A stretch of 64,000 nt of DNA from an uncultured Parabacteroides sp. (GCF_902493135.1 NZ_CABUOD010000027.1:1-64000), one strand, 5' to 3'. Shown: positions 54,186-62,914, numbered from the stretch's first letter. Program-made: numbers and translations. Notes: generated by a model from the sequence alone, not told the origin.

Positions 54186-55202
54186 ATGGACTTAATGCAA
54201 GAGATTATTGCACGCGCTAAAGCAAACAAACAGCGTATCGTTCTTCCTGAAGGAACAGAAGAAAGAACATTGAAAGCTGCCGACCGTTTAGTGGCCGACG
54301 AAGTTGCAGACATTATCCTGATCGGCGACCCCGCTGAAATCAACAGCCTGGCTGCCCAGTACGGGTTGAACCACATTGGACAAGCTACTATTATCGATCC
54401 GAAGAATCACGAAAAGAAAGCCGCTTACGCAGACCTGCTTTTCCAGTTGCGCCAGAAAAAGGGTATGACTCCCGAAAAGGCTGCCGTTTTAGTAGAAGAT
54501 CCTTTGTTTCTTGCTTGCCTGATGATCAAATCCGGCGATGCCGACGGTGAAATCGCAGGTGCACAGAACACGACCGGTAACGTGTTGCGTCCCGCTTTAC
54601 AGATTATCAAGACGGCTCCGAGCATGAGCTGCGTTTCAGGTGCGTTCCTGATGTTTACAAAGACTCCGCAGTATGGTAAAGAAGGTATCCTGGTATTTGC
54701 CGACTGCGCCGTAATGCCGAATCCGACAGCACCCGAACTGGCAAGTATCGCGATCGCCACGGCTGCTACGGCTCGCGATATCGTAGGTATGGAACCGCGT
54801 GTCGCCATGTTGAGTTTCTCCACCAAAGGCAGTGCCTCTCACGAGATGGTCGACAAGGTTGTCGAAGCTACCCGTCTGGCAAAAGAAATGGCTCCGGACC
54901 TGAAGGTCGACGGAGAATTGCAGGCCGATGCCGCTTTGGTTGAAAAAGTCGCTTCATTGAAAGCTCCGGGCAGCGATGTGGCCGGACAGGCTAACGTTTT
55001 GGTATTCCCGACTCTGGAAGTAGGTAATATCGCTTATAAGCTGGTGCAGCGTTTAGGTGGTGCAGAAGCTGTAGGCCCTATCCTGCAGGGGATGGCTGCT
55101 CCGGTTAACGACCTGTCACGCGGTTGTTCCGTTGACGATGTCTATAAGATGGTAGCGATTGCCTGTAACCAGTCGATCGGTCTGAAAGCTGCAAAGAAAT
55201 AA
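54186..55202 (+). CDS. pta: Phosphate acetyltransferase
   Basis: A 338-residue short-form phosphotransacetylase that interconverts acetyl-CoA and acetyl phosphate. Signatures: IVLPEGTEERTLKAADRLVA near residue 18, AGAQNTTGNVLRPALQIIKT, SMSCVSGAFLM, FADCAVMPNPTAPELASIAI and the C-terminal GSDVAGQANVLVFPTLEVGN. It is followed 24 bases later by ackA, forming the acetate-producing, ATP-yielding pathway of fermentation. Confidence 0.96.
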   Translation: MDLMQEIIARAKANKQRIVLPEGTEERTLKAADRLVADEVADIILIGDPAEINSLAAQYGLNHIGQATIIDPKNHEKKAAYADLLFQLRQKKGMTPEKAAVLVEDPLFLACLMIKSGDADGEIAGAQNTTGNVLRPALQIIKTAPSMSCVSGAFLMFTKTPQYGKEGILVFADCAVMPNPTAPELASIAIATAATARDIVGMEPRVAMLSFSTKGSASHEMVDKVVEATRLAKEMAPDLKVDGELQADAALVEKVASLKAPGSDVAGQANVLVFPTLEVGNIAYKLVQRLGGAEAVGPILQGMAAPVNDLSRGCSVDDVYKMVAIACNQSIGLKAAKK

Positions 55203-55226
55203 TAACGAATAACATACACTACAAAC

Positions 55227-56426
55227 ATGAAAGTATTAGTATTAAACTGCGGTAGCAGTTCGATTAAATATAAATTGTTCGATATGACGTCCGGTGAAGT
55301 AATGGCACAGGGAGGTATCGAAAAGATCGGTCTGCCGGGTGCATTCCTGAAACTGACCGACAAAGACGGTAAGAAAGTCGTTTTGGAAAAAGAGATTCCC
55401 GGCCACAAGGAAGGGATTGAATTTATCCTGAGCATCCTGACCGACAAGACATACGGTTGCATCAAGGATTATAACGAAATCGACGCTGTCGGCCACCGCG
55501 TGGTACATGGTGGTGAAAAGTTCGCTTCCAGCGTGAAGATCGACCAGGATGTGATCAACAAGGTAATCGAATGTTCCGATCTGGCTCCGCTGCATAACCC
55601 GGCTAACCTGAAGGGTATCGATGCTATGGAAGCGTTGATTCCGGGTATTCCCCAGGTGGCTGTGTTCGACACGGCTTTCCACCAGACAATGCCGGCCAAG
55701 GCTTATATGTACGGTTTGCCGTATGAAATGTACACGAAATACGGTGTGCGCCGCTACGGTTTCCACGGAACAAGCCACCGCTATGTTTCCCGTCGCGCTT
55801 GCGAAATCCTGGGTGTCCCTTATGAAGAACAGAAGATCATTACGGCCCATGTAGGCAACGGTGGTTCCATCGCTGCCGTAGACCACGGCAAATGCGTGGA
55901 TACTTCTATGGGGCTGACCCCGGTTGAAGGTCTGCTGATGGGTACCCGTTGCGGTGACGTAGACGCCGGTGCTCTGTCTTTCATTATGGATAAGGAAGGC
56001 TTGGACGGCCACGGCTTGTCGGATTTGATCAACAAGAAGAGCGGTGTTGCCGGTTTGGTAGGCGGTTCTTCCGACATGCGTGATCTGGAAAATGCGGTAG
56101 CTGCGGGAGACGAACGGGCTATTATGACATTGGACGTTTATAACTACCGTATCAAGAAATATATCGGTGCCTATGCTGCTGCCATGGGCGGTTGCGATAT
56201 CCTGGTATGGACCGGTGGTGTCGGGGAAAACCAGTGGGCGACACGCCGTGTCGTTTGTGAAAACATGGAATACATGGGCATGAAGATCGACGTAGAAAAG
56301 AACGAGGGTATGCGGGGTGAAGAAATGGTCATCAGCACACCGGACAGCAAGGTCACGATCATCGTGGTTCCGACAGACGAAGAATACATGATCGCTGCCG
56401 ATACGATGGATATATTAGGTAAATAA
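55227..56426 (+). CDS. ackA: Acetate kinase
   Basis: A 399-residue enzyme of the ASKHA fold that makes ATP and acetate from acetyl phosphate. Signatures: VLNCGSSSIKYKLFDM at the N-terminus, VGHRVVHGGEKF near residue 90, FDTAFHQTMPAKAYMYGLPY, RYGFHGTSHRYV, HVGNGGSIAAVDHGKCVDTS and DILVWTGGVGENQ. It is the second gene of the pta-ackA operon and ends in a strong terminator. Confidence 0.97.
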   Translation: MKVLVLNCGSSSIKYKLFDMTSGEVMAQGGIEKIGLPGAFLKLTDKDGKKVVLEKEIPGHKEGIEFILSILTDKTYGCIKDYNEIDAVGHRVVHGGEKFASSVKIDQDVINKVIECSDLAPLHNPANLKGIDAMEALIPGIPQVAVFDTAFHQTMPAKAYMYGLPYEMYTKYGVRRYGFHGTSHRYVSRRACEILGVPYEEQKIITAHVGNGGSIAAVDHGKCVDTSMGLTPVEGLLMGTRCGDVDAGALSFIMDKEGLDGHGLSDLINKKSGVAGLVGGSSDMRDLENAVAAGDERAIMTLDVYNYRIKKYIGAYAAAMGGCDILVWTGGVGENQWATRRVVCENMEYMGMKIDVEKNEGMRGEEMVISTPDSKVTIIVVPTDEEYMIAADTMDILGK

Positions 56427-56473
56427 TAATTATTCTAATCCTCACAGCTTACAAAACATTAGGATTAGTGTTT

Positions 56474-56508
56474 AGACTGCCCCGACATCGGTTGGGGCAG
56501 TCTTTTTT
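56474..56508. terminator. Strong intrinsic terminator after ackA
   Basis: AGACTGCCCC (56474-56483) pairs with GGGGCAGTCT (56494-56503), followed by TTTTT. A second 8-bp stem (56435-56442 with 56461-56468) precedes it. It lies between convergent ackA and the LpxH-like gene. Confidence 0.9.
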
Positions 56509-57283
56509 ACTCTGTTTCGAACTGCTCCATATACAGTGTCTCCCCGTCCCAGACGATATAGGAGAAGTGTCGCATCCAGTCGCCTGCAATCAGGAGCCGT
56601 GCGGTCCGTGAGAGCATCAGGTCGAGCATGATATGGCGGTGTCCGAAGATGAAGAAGTGGATGTCCGGGTGCGTTTTGAGGTATTCTTTTGCAAAGAGGA
56701 CCATATATTCGTGGTCTTCGCCCAGGTATTCGGCAGCCTCGCTTGTCTTATGTTTTTTCAGTCCGCTTTTGCGGCTGCTGAGCGACCAGCCGAGGGCGAA
56801 GCCGAACGTCCAGCGGGGATGGATGCCCGCATACAGCCATTGGCAGAATTTATTGCGGAAGAGGGCGCGGAGGAAGCGGAACGCCTTGCTTCGATAGTCC
56901 ACCTCGTCGCCATGTCCGAGGAAGAACCGTTTGCCTAAAAGGTCTACGGTGAGCACATCCCGGTGGATGACCGCACCGATCTCCTTCGGAAGATAGTCGA
57001 ACATCCAGATGTCGTGATTGCCGATGAAGATATGGATCTCCACCCCGTTGTCGGATAGTTCCGCCAGTTTACCGAGGAAACGGACGAAACCTTTCGGTAC
57101 GACATATTTATACTCATACCAATAGTCGAACATATCCCCCAGGAAATAGATCGCCATTGCCTCGTCCTTGATGCTGTCCAGCCAGCGTACCAGTCTCTTC
57201 TCGACGGCAAGGGGATCTTTATGGAAACGGGCCCCCAGGTGGGCGTCCGACGCAAAATATATTTTCTTTCGAAGGGAATCCAT
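56507..57283 (-). CDS. UDP-2,3-diacylglucosamine diphosphatase, LpxH-like
   Basis: A 258-residue calcineurin-like metallophosphoesterase probably hydrolysing UDP-2,3-diacylglucosamine in lipid A synthesis. Metal-site motifs are visible: SDAHLGARF, LGDMFDYWYEY, GNHDIWMFDY, GHGDEVDYRSK and FGHRHIML. The length and the Bacteroidetes context fit the LpxH-like group, though paralogous phosphoesterases exist. The SufT-like gene lies upstream with a four-base gap, so the two are co-transcribed. Confidence 0.85.
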   Translation of the reverse strand: MDSLRKKIYFASDAHLGARFHKDPLAVEKRLVRWLDSIKDEAMAIYFLGDMFDYWYEYKYVVPKGFVRFLGKLAELSDNGVEIHIFIGNHDIWMFDYLPKEIGAVIHRDVLTVDLLGKRFFLGHGDEVDYRSKAFRFLRALFRNKFCQWLYAGIHPRWTFGFALGWSLSSRKSGLKKHKTSEAAEYLGEDHEYMVLFAKEYLKTHPDIHFFIFGHRHIMLDLMLSRTARLLIAGDWMRHFSYIVWDGETLYMEQFETE

Positions 57284-57287
57284 GTTT

Positions 57288-57605
57288 CTATAAAAAACCT
57301 AATTCCAGTTTGGCTTCTTCGGACATCATGTCCTTGTCCCATTCCGGTTCGAAAACAAGGTTTACTTCCACGTTGTTCACACCGTCGACAGATTCGATCT
57401 TCATCCGGACATCTTCCAGTATGAAATCGGCAGCAGGGCAGTTGGGGGCGGTGAGGGTCATATCGATGCGGACGTTCTTCTCATCGTCCACCTCTATATT
57501 GTAGATCAGGCCAAGATCGTAGACGTTAACCGGGATTTCCGGGTCGTACACGGTTTTAAGCATGGCGACAATCGCTTCTTCTGTTTGGAGGAATTCGTTG
57601 TTCAT
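57288..57605 (-). CDS. SufT/MIP18-type (DUF59) iron-sulfur assembly protein
   Basis: A 105-residue DUF59 protein, by family an auxiliary factor in iron-sulfur cluster maturation. Signatures: VYDPEIPVNVYDLGLIYNIE near residue 20 and LTAPNCPAADFILEDV with the conserved Cys near 55. It is standalone, not part of a suf cluster here. Its promoter box lies at 57624-57631, and it leads into the LpxH-like gene. Confidence 0.88.
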   Translation of the reverse strand: MNNEFLQTEEAIVAMLKTVYDPEIPVNVYDLGLIYNIEVDDEKNVRIDMTLTAPNCPAADFILEDVRMKIESVDGVNNVEVNLVFEPEWDKDMMSEEAKLELGFL

Positions 57606-57999
57606 CTTTCTTTAATTTGAATGCAAACATACTAAATAATTTTCAATTCCCGGTAGTCGTATATTCTTGTCTGGGCAATCACACCAAAATTCAGTAGATG
57701 GGGTGGGGCTACTTATTATTATGTTTTTTCCAAATCCTCTTCACTCTATCTAAGACCGAAGCCGGAGAGAATTTGTCAACACCCCCATGTCGCTACTTCC
57801 AACACCCGGATCTTACGCTCCATAGACCCGGGTGTTGGAGGCGGCTACATGGGGGTGTTGGACCAATCCCCTCCGGAATAGGCGGATCGGAAGTGCCCGG
57901 CTTATTCTTTCTGTCAACGAAGGCGAAGCCGCTTGTCTTCAACGGCTCGCCTCTTTGGATTAGGTTCTCCACGGGAATATGCGGCTCGCCTTCAGTTCC
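57606..57999. other. Structured non-coding gap between radC and the SufT-like gene
   Basis: No gene is supported. The right end holds the SufT-like promoter box (57624-57631, minus strand TATGTTTG). The middle holds a large imperfect palindrome (57777-57860, listed separately). A further hairpin pairs 57921-57931 (AGGCGAAGCCG) with 57943-57952 (CGGCTCGCCT) with a bulge. CGGCTCGCCT recurs at about 57982-57991. The density of inverted repeats is unlike any other gap in the window. Confidence 0.6.
57777..57860. repeat. Large imperfect palindrome with CAACACCC units
   Basis: The outer arm CAACACCCCCATGT (57777-57790) pairs perfectly with ACATGGGGGTGTTG (57847-57860). The inner arm TCCAACACCCG (57798-57808) pairs with CGGGTGTTGGA (57829-57839). 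A mostly unpaired 7-base internal loop lies between arms, with a 20-base terminal loop. CAACACCC thus occurs twice directly and twice inverted. It may be a REP-like element or a structured RNA. Confidence 0.75.
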
Positions 58000-58680
58000 T
58001 CAAAGCCTTCCTTCATCCGAATAGCTGAAATAGTCGCCATCGGCCAGGACAATATGGTCCAACAATTGTATTTCAACCAAGCGGGCGGCGTCCCGGAGGC
58101 GTTGCGTCAGTTGGTCGTCCTGCCGGCTGGGACGGGTGTTGCCCGAAGGATGGTTATGGCAGACGATGATGCCTGCCGCAAGGGCGTTGATCGCCGCTTT
58201 CAGGATGATGCGGAGGTCGGCGGATGTCTCGCTTGTCCCGCCCTGGCTGATCTTGACCTTTTCGATTACCAGGGAAGAACGGTTCGTCAGTGCGATCCAT
58301 AATTCTTCGTGGGGGAGGTCGCAGAGCAAAGGATGGAAAAGCCGGTAAGCGTCTTGGCTGGACCGGATGGCCGGACGTTGGACCGGATCGCTGTCGCCGC
58401 GCCGTTTCCCAAGTTCGAGGGCGGCATTGATGATGATCGCTTTGACTTGACCGATGCCTTTGAACTTTGACATCAGCTCTTTGACGGACAATTTGCCTAA
58501 GGCATTCAGATTGTTATTGACGGAATACAGAATACGTTGTGACAGTTGGACTGCGGTTTCCCGGCTGTTGCCGGAGCCGATCAGGATGGCAAGTAATTCG
58601 GCATCGCTAAGGGAAGCAATACCTTTCAATAACATTTTTTCGCGTGGGCGGTCTTCTTCTGCCCATTCTTTTATTTTCAT
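58000..58680 (-). CDS. radC: RadC-family JAB/MPN domain protein
   Basis: A 226-residue full-length RadC. The N-terminal UPF0758 helix-hairpin part (EEDRPREKMLLKGIASLSDA) and the JAB1/MPN metal motif CHNHPSGNTRPSRQD near residues 175-189 are intact. Role in DNA repair was proposed historically but is unproven. It lies downstream of efp across a 21-bp perfect hairpin of heptamer repeats. Confidence 0.93.
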   Translation of the reverse strand: MKIKEWAEEDRPREKMLLKGIASLSDAELLAILIGSGNSRETAVQLSQRILYSVNNNLNALGKLSVKELMSKFKGIGQVKAIIINAALELGKRRGDSDPVQRPAIRSSQDAYRLFHPLLCDLPHEELWIALTNRSSLVIEKVKISQGGTSETSADLRIILKAAINALAAGIIVCHNHPSGNTRPSRQDDQLTQRLRDAARLVEIQLLDHIVLADGDYFSYSDEGRL

Positions 58681-58705
58681 AGCAAGAGAGTTTTGGGGGA
58701 TTTTA

Positions 58706-58758
58706 GATTTATGATTTATGATTTATACGTTGACAACATAAATCATAAATCATAAATC
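58706..58758. repeat. Inverted pair of heptamer arrays forming a perfect 21-bp hairpin
   Basis: Three ATTTATG-type units (58706-58726) are exactly reverse-complemented at 58738-58758, with 11 bases between. It sits between the efp stop and the radC start on the minus strand and could act as an AT-only terminator or transcript end for efp. Confidence 0.85.
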
Positions 58759-58765
58759 ATGAATT

Positions 58766-59329
58766 TTACCGGATACGTCCTACATAAGAACCGTCCTGTG
58801 TATTGATTTCGATGATTTCACCTTCTTCAATGAACAACGGAACGCGTACTTCGGCGCCTGATTCTACTGTTGCAGGTTTCAATGTGTTGGTTGCCGTATC
58901 GCCTTTGATACCCGGCTCCGTGTAAGTTACTTTCAACTGTACTTTTACAGGCATGTCTGCGAACAGGACCGTTTCTGTCGAAGCGTCTGAGACAACGTCT
59001 ACGATCTGGCCTTCGATCATGAAGTCCACACCATTGATCAGGTCTTTGTCGATGATGATATCGTCGAAAGTTTCCTGGTTCATGAAGTGATAGTGTTCGC
59101 CTTCCTGATATGTGTACTGGTACGGGCGACGTTCTACGCGTACATCTTCCAACTTTTCACCGATGTTGAAACGACGTTCGATCTGACCGCCTTTTACAAC
59201 GTCTTTCAGGGTTGTACGCATAATCGTGTTACCTTTTCCCGGTTTTACGTGAAGAAAATCGACGCAGAAATAGAGTTTACCGTCCAGACGGATACATGTT
59301 CCTTTCTTGATGTCCTGTGAATTAATCAT
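58766..59329 (-). CDS. efp: Translation elongation factor P
   Basis: A 187-residue elongation factor that rescues ribosomes stalled at polyproline. The N-terminal KOW-like domain carries the tip loop FLHVKPGKGNTIMRTTLKDV with Lys at the modified position. The middle OB fold includes YQEGEHYHFMNQETFDDIII, and the C-terminal OB fold includes EVRVPLFIEEGEIIEINTQD. Length is standard. It has its own promoter and no modification enzyme is nearby. Confidence 0.96.
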   Translation of the reverse strand: MINSQDIKKGTCIRLDGKLYFCVDFLHVKPGKGNTIMRTTLKDVVKGGQIERRFNIGEKLEDVRVERRPYQYTYQEGEHYHFMNQETFDDIIIDKDLINGVDFMIEGQIVDVVSDASTETVLFADMPVKVQLKVTYTEPGIKGDTATNTLKPATVESGAEVRVPLFIEEGEIIEINTQDGSYVGRIR

Positions 59330-59382
59330 ACTAATGTGCTTTATATTATATTGTTAATTTATTTCGTGATGGATTTCGGGTG

Positions 59383-59390
59383 CAAAAGTA
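59383..59390 (-). promoter_or_regulatory. Putative -7 box of efp
   Basis: The minus-strand TACTTTTG fits TAnnTTTG exactly, 53 bases before the efp start. Confidence 0.55.
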
Positions 59391-59520
59391 GTGTTTTCCT
59401 CTTAAAGTAACAATAAACTTCTGTATTTTTATTTGGAAATAGATTGCAAATCAGTTTGATATGATGAGGGTGCGCAAAGGCGGAATGCGTTCCCCGGTCA
59501 AGTCCGTGATGGCAGGCCGG

Positions 59521-60219
59521 CTAAAAAAGCGAGATAACAAAGCTGATAGCCGGGACGAGGATAGCCGTCATGATCCCCATCAGGCCGATGGCGAGTCCGC
59601 TCAAAGCCCCTTCCACCGCGCCGATCCGGATCGCGACGGAAGTGCCTACCCCGTGCGAAGAGGCGCCCAATGCCAACCCTTTGGCTATGCGGCTTTCAAT
59701 GCCCAACACTTTCATCACGAACGGTCCGGCGATGCTGCCGAATATTCCGACCGCCACTACGATGACGGCTGTCAGGGAAGGAATGCCGCCGGACTTCTCG
59801 GCAATGCCTATCGCTATCGGTGTCGTGACTGACTTCGGTTCGAGCGTGGCGACCAACGCGGCATCTGCTCCCATCAGTTTGCCGATCGCTATAACGCTGA
59901 CAATCCCGACAATCGCTCCGACAAAGACGGACGTCAGGATCGAAATCACATTCCCTTTCAGGTATTGGATCTGCTCATACAGTACATATCCCAATGCCAC
60001 GACCGACGGCCCCAACAGGAAATGGATCAGGTGGCTGCCTTTCTGAAACGATTCGTATTCGATATCCATCGCTTTCAGGACAACGATAATGACAAATATG
60101 GAGGTGATAAGCGGGTGCAACAGGCTGATACGCGTCTTCGCATACAAAGCCAGAGCAGCCAGATAAGTACCGATCACCAAAGTCAGCGAAAAGACTTCCG
60201 ATTGTACTAAGTCATTCAT
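59521..60219 (-). CDS. lrgB: LrgB-family membrane protein
   Basis: A 232-residue polytopic membrane protein of the LrgB/CidB family, thought to act with LrgA as a holin/antiholin-like or pyruvate/glycolate transport unit. Signatures: LLGPSVVALGYVLYEQIQYL, LEPKSVTTPIAIGIAEKSGG and LGASSHGVGTSVAI. Its start overlaps the end of the lrgA-like gene by eight bases, so translation is coupled. Confidence 0.9.
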   Translation of the reverse strand: MNDLVQSEVFSLTLVIGTYLAALALYAKTRISLLHPLITSIFVIIVVLKAMDIEYESFQKGSHLIHFLLGPSVVALGYVLYEQIQYLKGNVISILTSVFVGAIVGIVSVIAIGKLMGADAALVATLEPKSVTTPIAIGIAEKSGGIPSLTAVIVVAVGIFGSIAGPFVMKVLGIESRIAKGLALGASSHGVGTSVAIRIGAVEGALSGLAIGLMGIMTAILVPAISFVISLF

Positions 60220-60562
60220 TCCCGTCCGTCTCCTTTCCTAACTTTTGCTGGATGAGCGCCACGCTGGCAATTACGAGCAGGGTGCTGACAACTGAGGCTG
60301 TTACGATCACCACCCAATGCCGGGAGATGATGCCGAGCGAATCCATCAGTCCCACACCTGCCGGCAGGAAAAACAACCCCATGTTTTCGGTCAGAAGCGT
60401 GGAGAGCTTCTTCACTTTGTCCGGCTTGACGGCCTTGAATACTAACGCCAGGAATAACAACACCATCCCAATCACGCTGCCCGGGATAAATCCGTCGATA
60501 AAATAACTGATAAACTCTCCTGTGAAATAGAAGAAGAGGATGTAAAATGCTTCTATTAGCAT
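60212..60562 (-). CDS. lrgA: LrgA/CidA-family membrane protein
   Basis: A 116-residue protein with four hydrophobic helices. The family segment FIPGSVIGMVLLFLALVFKA is near residue 25, and FFLPAGVGLMDSLGIIS follows. The upstream in-frame start at 60610 would add 16 polar residues carrying two Cys and would overlap the promoter box at 60591-60598, so the start at 60562 (MLIEAFYILFFYFTGEF) is preferred. It is co-translated with lrgB. Confidence 0.88.
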   Translation of the reverse strand: MLIEAFYILFFYFTGEFISYFIDGFIPGSVIGMVLLFLALVFKAVKPDKVKKLSTLLTENMGLFFLPAGVGLMDSLGIISRHWVVIVTASVVSTLLVIASVALIQQKLGKETDGNE

Positions 60563-60590
60563 GTTCTTACTGTCTTTTAGATAACCGCTG

Positions 60591-60598
60591 CAAAGATA
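60591..60598 (-). promoter_or_regulatory. Putative -7 box of lrgAB
   Basis: The minus-strand TATCTTTG fits TAnnTTTG, 28 bases before the preferred lrgA start. Confidence 0.5.
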
Positions 60599-60640
60599 AC
60601 ACCTTTGCAAGAGATATGTTCTACAACATATAAGATTTAA

Positions 60641-61990
60641 CTATCCCGCCAGCGCCGAAGCAATGAACATGTAGATCATCATGCCGATGATGTCGTTTGT
60701 AATCGTGATAAACGGCCCGGTGGCCAAAGCGGGATCGATCTTCAGTTTATCGAGCGTCATGGGGACCAGTGTCCCGAAGATACTGGCGAACATCACGACC
60801 GCAAACAGGCTTAAGGAAACCGAAGCGGTGATGCCTCTGTCGCCTAACATAAAGAAATTATAGATGAACACGACCAGGCTGATGATGCTGGCGTTAATCA
60901 GCGAAACGACAGACTCCTTCAATATCTGGGGCAGAATGTTCCCCTCTTTCAGACTGTTGTTGGCCAGACCTTGCACCACGATGGCGGAAGACTGGATACC
61001 GACATTTCCGCCTGTCCCGCCGATCAGCGGGATAAACAGCGCCATCTTGGGGTTGACGGCAAAATTCCCTTCGAAATTTCCTAAGATCAGGGAGTTGCCG
61101 ATTCCGCCTATCATGCCGATCAGGAGCCAGGGAAGGCGGGCGGCCGTTTGGGTGAAGACGTTATCCGAAGTTTCCACATCCTGCGAGATACCGGATGCCA
61201 ACTGGTAGTCACGTTCGTGCTGTTCGCGGACTTCATCCATGACGTCGTCGATGGTGATACGTCCGACGAGGCGCCCGATGCTGTCGATAACGGGCAGGGC
61301 GACCAGGTCATACTTCTCGATCGTCTCGGTCACCTCTTCGATACTGTCGCTGTCGCGGACGGAGATCGGGTCTTTCTTCATCACGTGCTTGATCTTCGAG
61401 ACGGAAGGATTGGTGATCAGCTTCTGTAGAGGGAGGACGCCGCGCAGGCGTTCATCGTCGTCGACTACATAGACGTAATAGATTTCATCCATGTCTTCGG
61501 CTTGCTTGCGCATCTCGTCGATACATTTGGGCATACTCCAATTCTCGTTCACCACGATCATTTCGGTACCCATCAAACCACCGGCGGTGTCTTCGTCGTA
61601 TTTCAACAGGTCGACGATATCGCCTGCCTGCTCTACGTCTTCGATGTGCGAAAGAATCTCTTCCTGGGTATCTTCGTCCAACTCACGCATCAGGTCTACG
61701 GCGTCGTCGGTCTCCATATTGTCCACGAAGCGTTTGGCAATCAGTTCGTTCGGGAGTTCCTTCAGTAACTTGTGACGGTCTTCTTCGTCCAGTTCCATCA
61801 AGACATCCGCAGCCTTTTCGCCATCCATCAGCAGATAGAGGTAGATCGCCTCTTGCAGGTTAAGTTCCTGATACAGTTCGGCTATGTCCGCCGGATAGAG
61901 TTCGTTCAGTATCTCCTTGATCTTGGCATCATCCTTCTCCGTGATGATGTCTTTTAGATGGTCTATATATTCTTTCGTCAGTTCAATCAT
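60641..61990 (-). CDS. mgtE: Magnesium transporter MgtE
   Basis: A 449-residue Mg2+ channel. The N-terminal superhelical domain contains LYPADIAELYQELNLQEAIY. Two CBS domains cover residues about 135-255 (TAGGLMGTEMIVVNENWSMP, then KHVMKKDPISVRDSDSIEEV). Five membrane helices follow, with PLIGGTGGNVGIQSSAIVVQ and DPALATGPFITITNDIIGMM, which form the ion pore. It is downstream of ksgA, separated by the heptamer-repeat region. Confidence 0.95.
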   Translation of the reverse strand: MIELTKEYIDHLKDIITEKDDAKIKEILNELYPADIAELYQELNLQEAIYLYLLMDGEKAADVLMELDEEDRHKLLKELPNELIAKRFVDNMETDDAVDLMRELDEDTQEEILSHIEDVEQAGDIVDLLKYDEDTAGGLMGTEMIVVNENWSMPKCIDEMRKQAEDMDEIYYVYVVDDDERLRGVLPLQKLITNPSVSKIKHVMKKDPISVRDSDSIEEVTETIEKYDLVALPVIDSIGRLVGRITIDDVMDEVREQHERDYQLASGISQDVETSDNVFTQTAARLPWLLIGMIGGIGNSLILGNFEGNFAVNPKMALFIPLIGGTGGNVGIQSSAIVVQGLANNSLKEGNILPQILKESVVSLINASIISLVVFIYNFFMLGDRGITASVSLSLFAVVMFASIFGTLVPMTLDKLKIDPALATGPFITITNDIIGMMIYMFIASALAG

Positions 61991-62000
61991 GCTTTGGAGA

Positions 62001-62078
62001 ATTTATGATTTATGATTTATGATTTATGAAACAATACAAGCTCCATAAGTCATAAATCATAAATCTGAAATCATAAAT
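62001..62078. repeat. Inverted heptamer arrays between ksgA and mgtE
   Basis: Four copies of ATTTATG (62001-62028), a 15-base gap, then five CATAAAT-type units (62044-62078, two degenerate) in the opposite sense, able to pair as a long AT-rich stem. The distal units run into the last codons and stop of ksgA (Lys-Asp-Leu-stop). Confidence 0.85.
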
Positions 62079-62856
62079 CTTTTAAATTCCGTTCCGTTAT
62101 CAGCGTCAGTTCCACGAACTGCTCTACGGATAGCTGTTCCGGCCGCTTGTCGAAGATCGGAAGCAAATAGTCGGGACAATCCTTGCCTAACAGGGGTTTC
62201 ATGGAGTTGCGCAATGTCTTGCGGCGTTGGTTGAACGAGGTTTTGACGACCGTCTTGAACAGCTTCTCGTCGCATCCCAACGATTTCCGGTCATTCCGCA
62301 CCATCCGTATCACCGCGCTTTTGACCTTTGGAGGCGGATCGAATACTTTCTCGCTGACCGTAAACAGGTATTCCACTTCGTACCAGGCTTGCAGCAGGAC
62401 GCTCAGGATGCCGTATGTCTTGCTGCCCGGACCGGCGGCAAGGCGTTCGGCCACCTCTTTCTGTATCATGCCCGAACAGCAGGGAATATGCTCCTTGTAA
62501 TCGAGCACTTTGAAAAATATCTGGCTGGATATATTATAAGGATAATTGCCGATCACGCAAAACCGGTCCGGGAACAGCTTGCCGAGATCCAGGCGCAGGA
62601 AGTCTTCCGCCAGAATCTTGCCTTCCAAGGCGGGAAAGTTCTGCTCCAGGTAATCGACCGATTCCATATCCAGCTCCACTACTGTCAGATCGTGTCCTTT
62701 TTCCAGTAAGAATTGGGTGAGGACGCCCATACCAGGGCCAATTTCCAGTACAGGCAACTGCTTGTAATCGGACAGTGTATCTGCAATGCGTTCCGCTATT
62801 TGCAGATCTTTCAGGAAATGTTGTCCTAACGCTTTCTTTGGCTTAACTAATCTCAT
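62071..62856 (-). CDS. ksgA: 16S rRNA dimethyladenosine transferase
   Basis: A 261-residue SAM-dependent methyltransferase that dimethylates two adjacent adenosines near the 3' end of 16S rRNA. Signatures: KKALGQHFLKDLQIAERIAD at the start, SAM motif LEIGPGMGVLTQFLLEKGHD, and catalytic NYPYNISSQIFF. The start at 62856 (MRLVKPKKALGQ) is chosen over an in-frame start at 62943, which would add 29 atypical residues and cover the promoter. The final residues overlap a heptamer repeat unit. Confidence 0.95.
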   Translation of the reverse strand: MRLVKPKKALGQHFLKDLQIAERIADTLSDYKQLPVLEIGPGMGVLTQFLLEKGHDLTVVELDMESVDYLEQNFPALEGKILAEDFLRLDLGKLFPDRFCVIGNYPYNISSQIFFKVLDYKEHIPCCSGMIQKEVAERLAAGPGSKTYGILSVLLQAWYEVEYLFTVSEKVFDPPPKVKSAVIRMVRNDRKSLGCDEKLFKTVVKTSFNQRRKTLRNSMKPLLGKDCPDYLLPIFDKRPEQLSVEQFVELTLITERNLKDL

Positions 62857-62898
62857 CCACTTCTTTGCTGTAATGTGTTCGTATTTAAATATAATGCT

Positions 62899-62906
62899 TA
62901 TCTTTG
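62899..62906 (+). promoter_or_regulatory. Putative -7 box of the flippase-like gene
   Basis: TATCTTTG fits TAnnTTTG and is 46 bases before the ATG at 62953. It lies back to back with the ksgA box. Confidence 0.5.
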
Positions 62907-62914
62907 CAGGCGTA

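Noticed and set aside
57698..58024. Plus-strand 108-codon frame between the SufT-like gene and radC
   Set aside because: It runs through the large palindrome and overlaps the end of radC. The translation is low-complexity with no recognisable domain.
59330..59520. Small gene between efp and lrgB
   Set aside because: The plus-strand frame from 59461 lies mostly inside lrgB on the other strand and shows no domain; the gap is explained by the efp promoter region.
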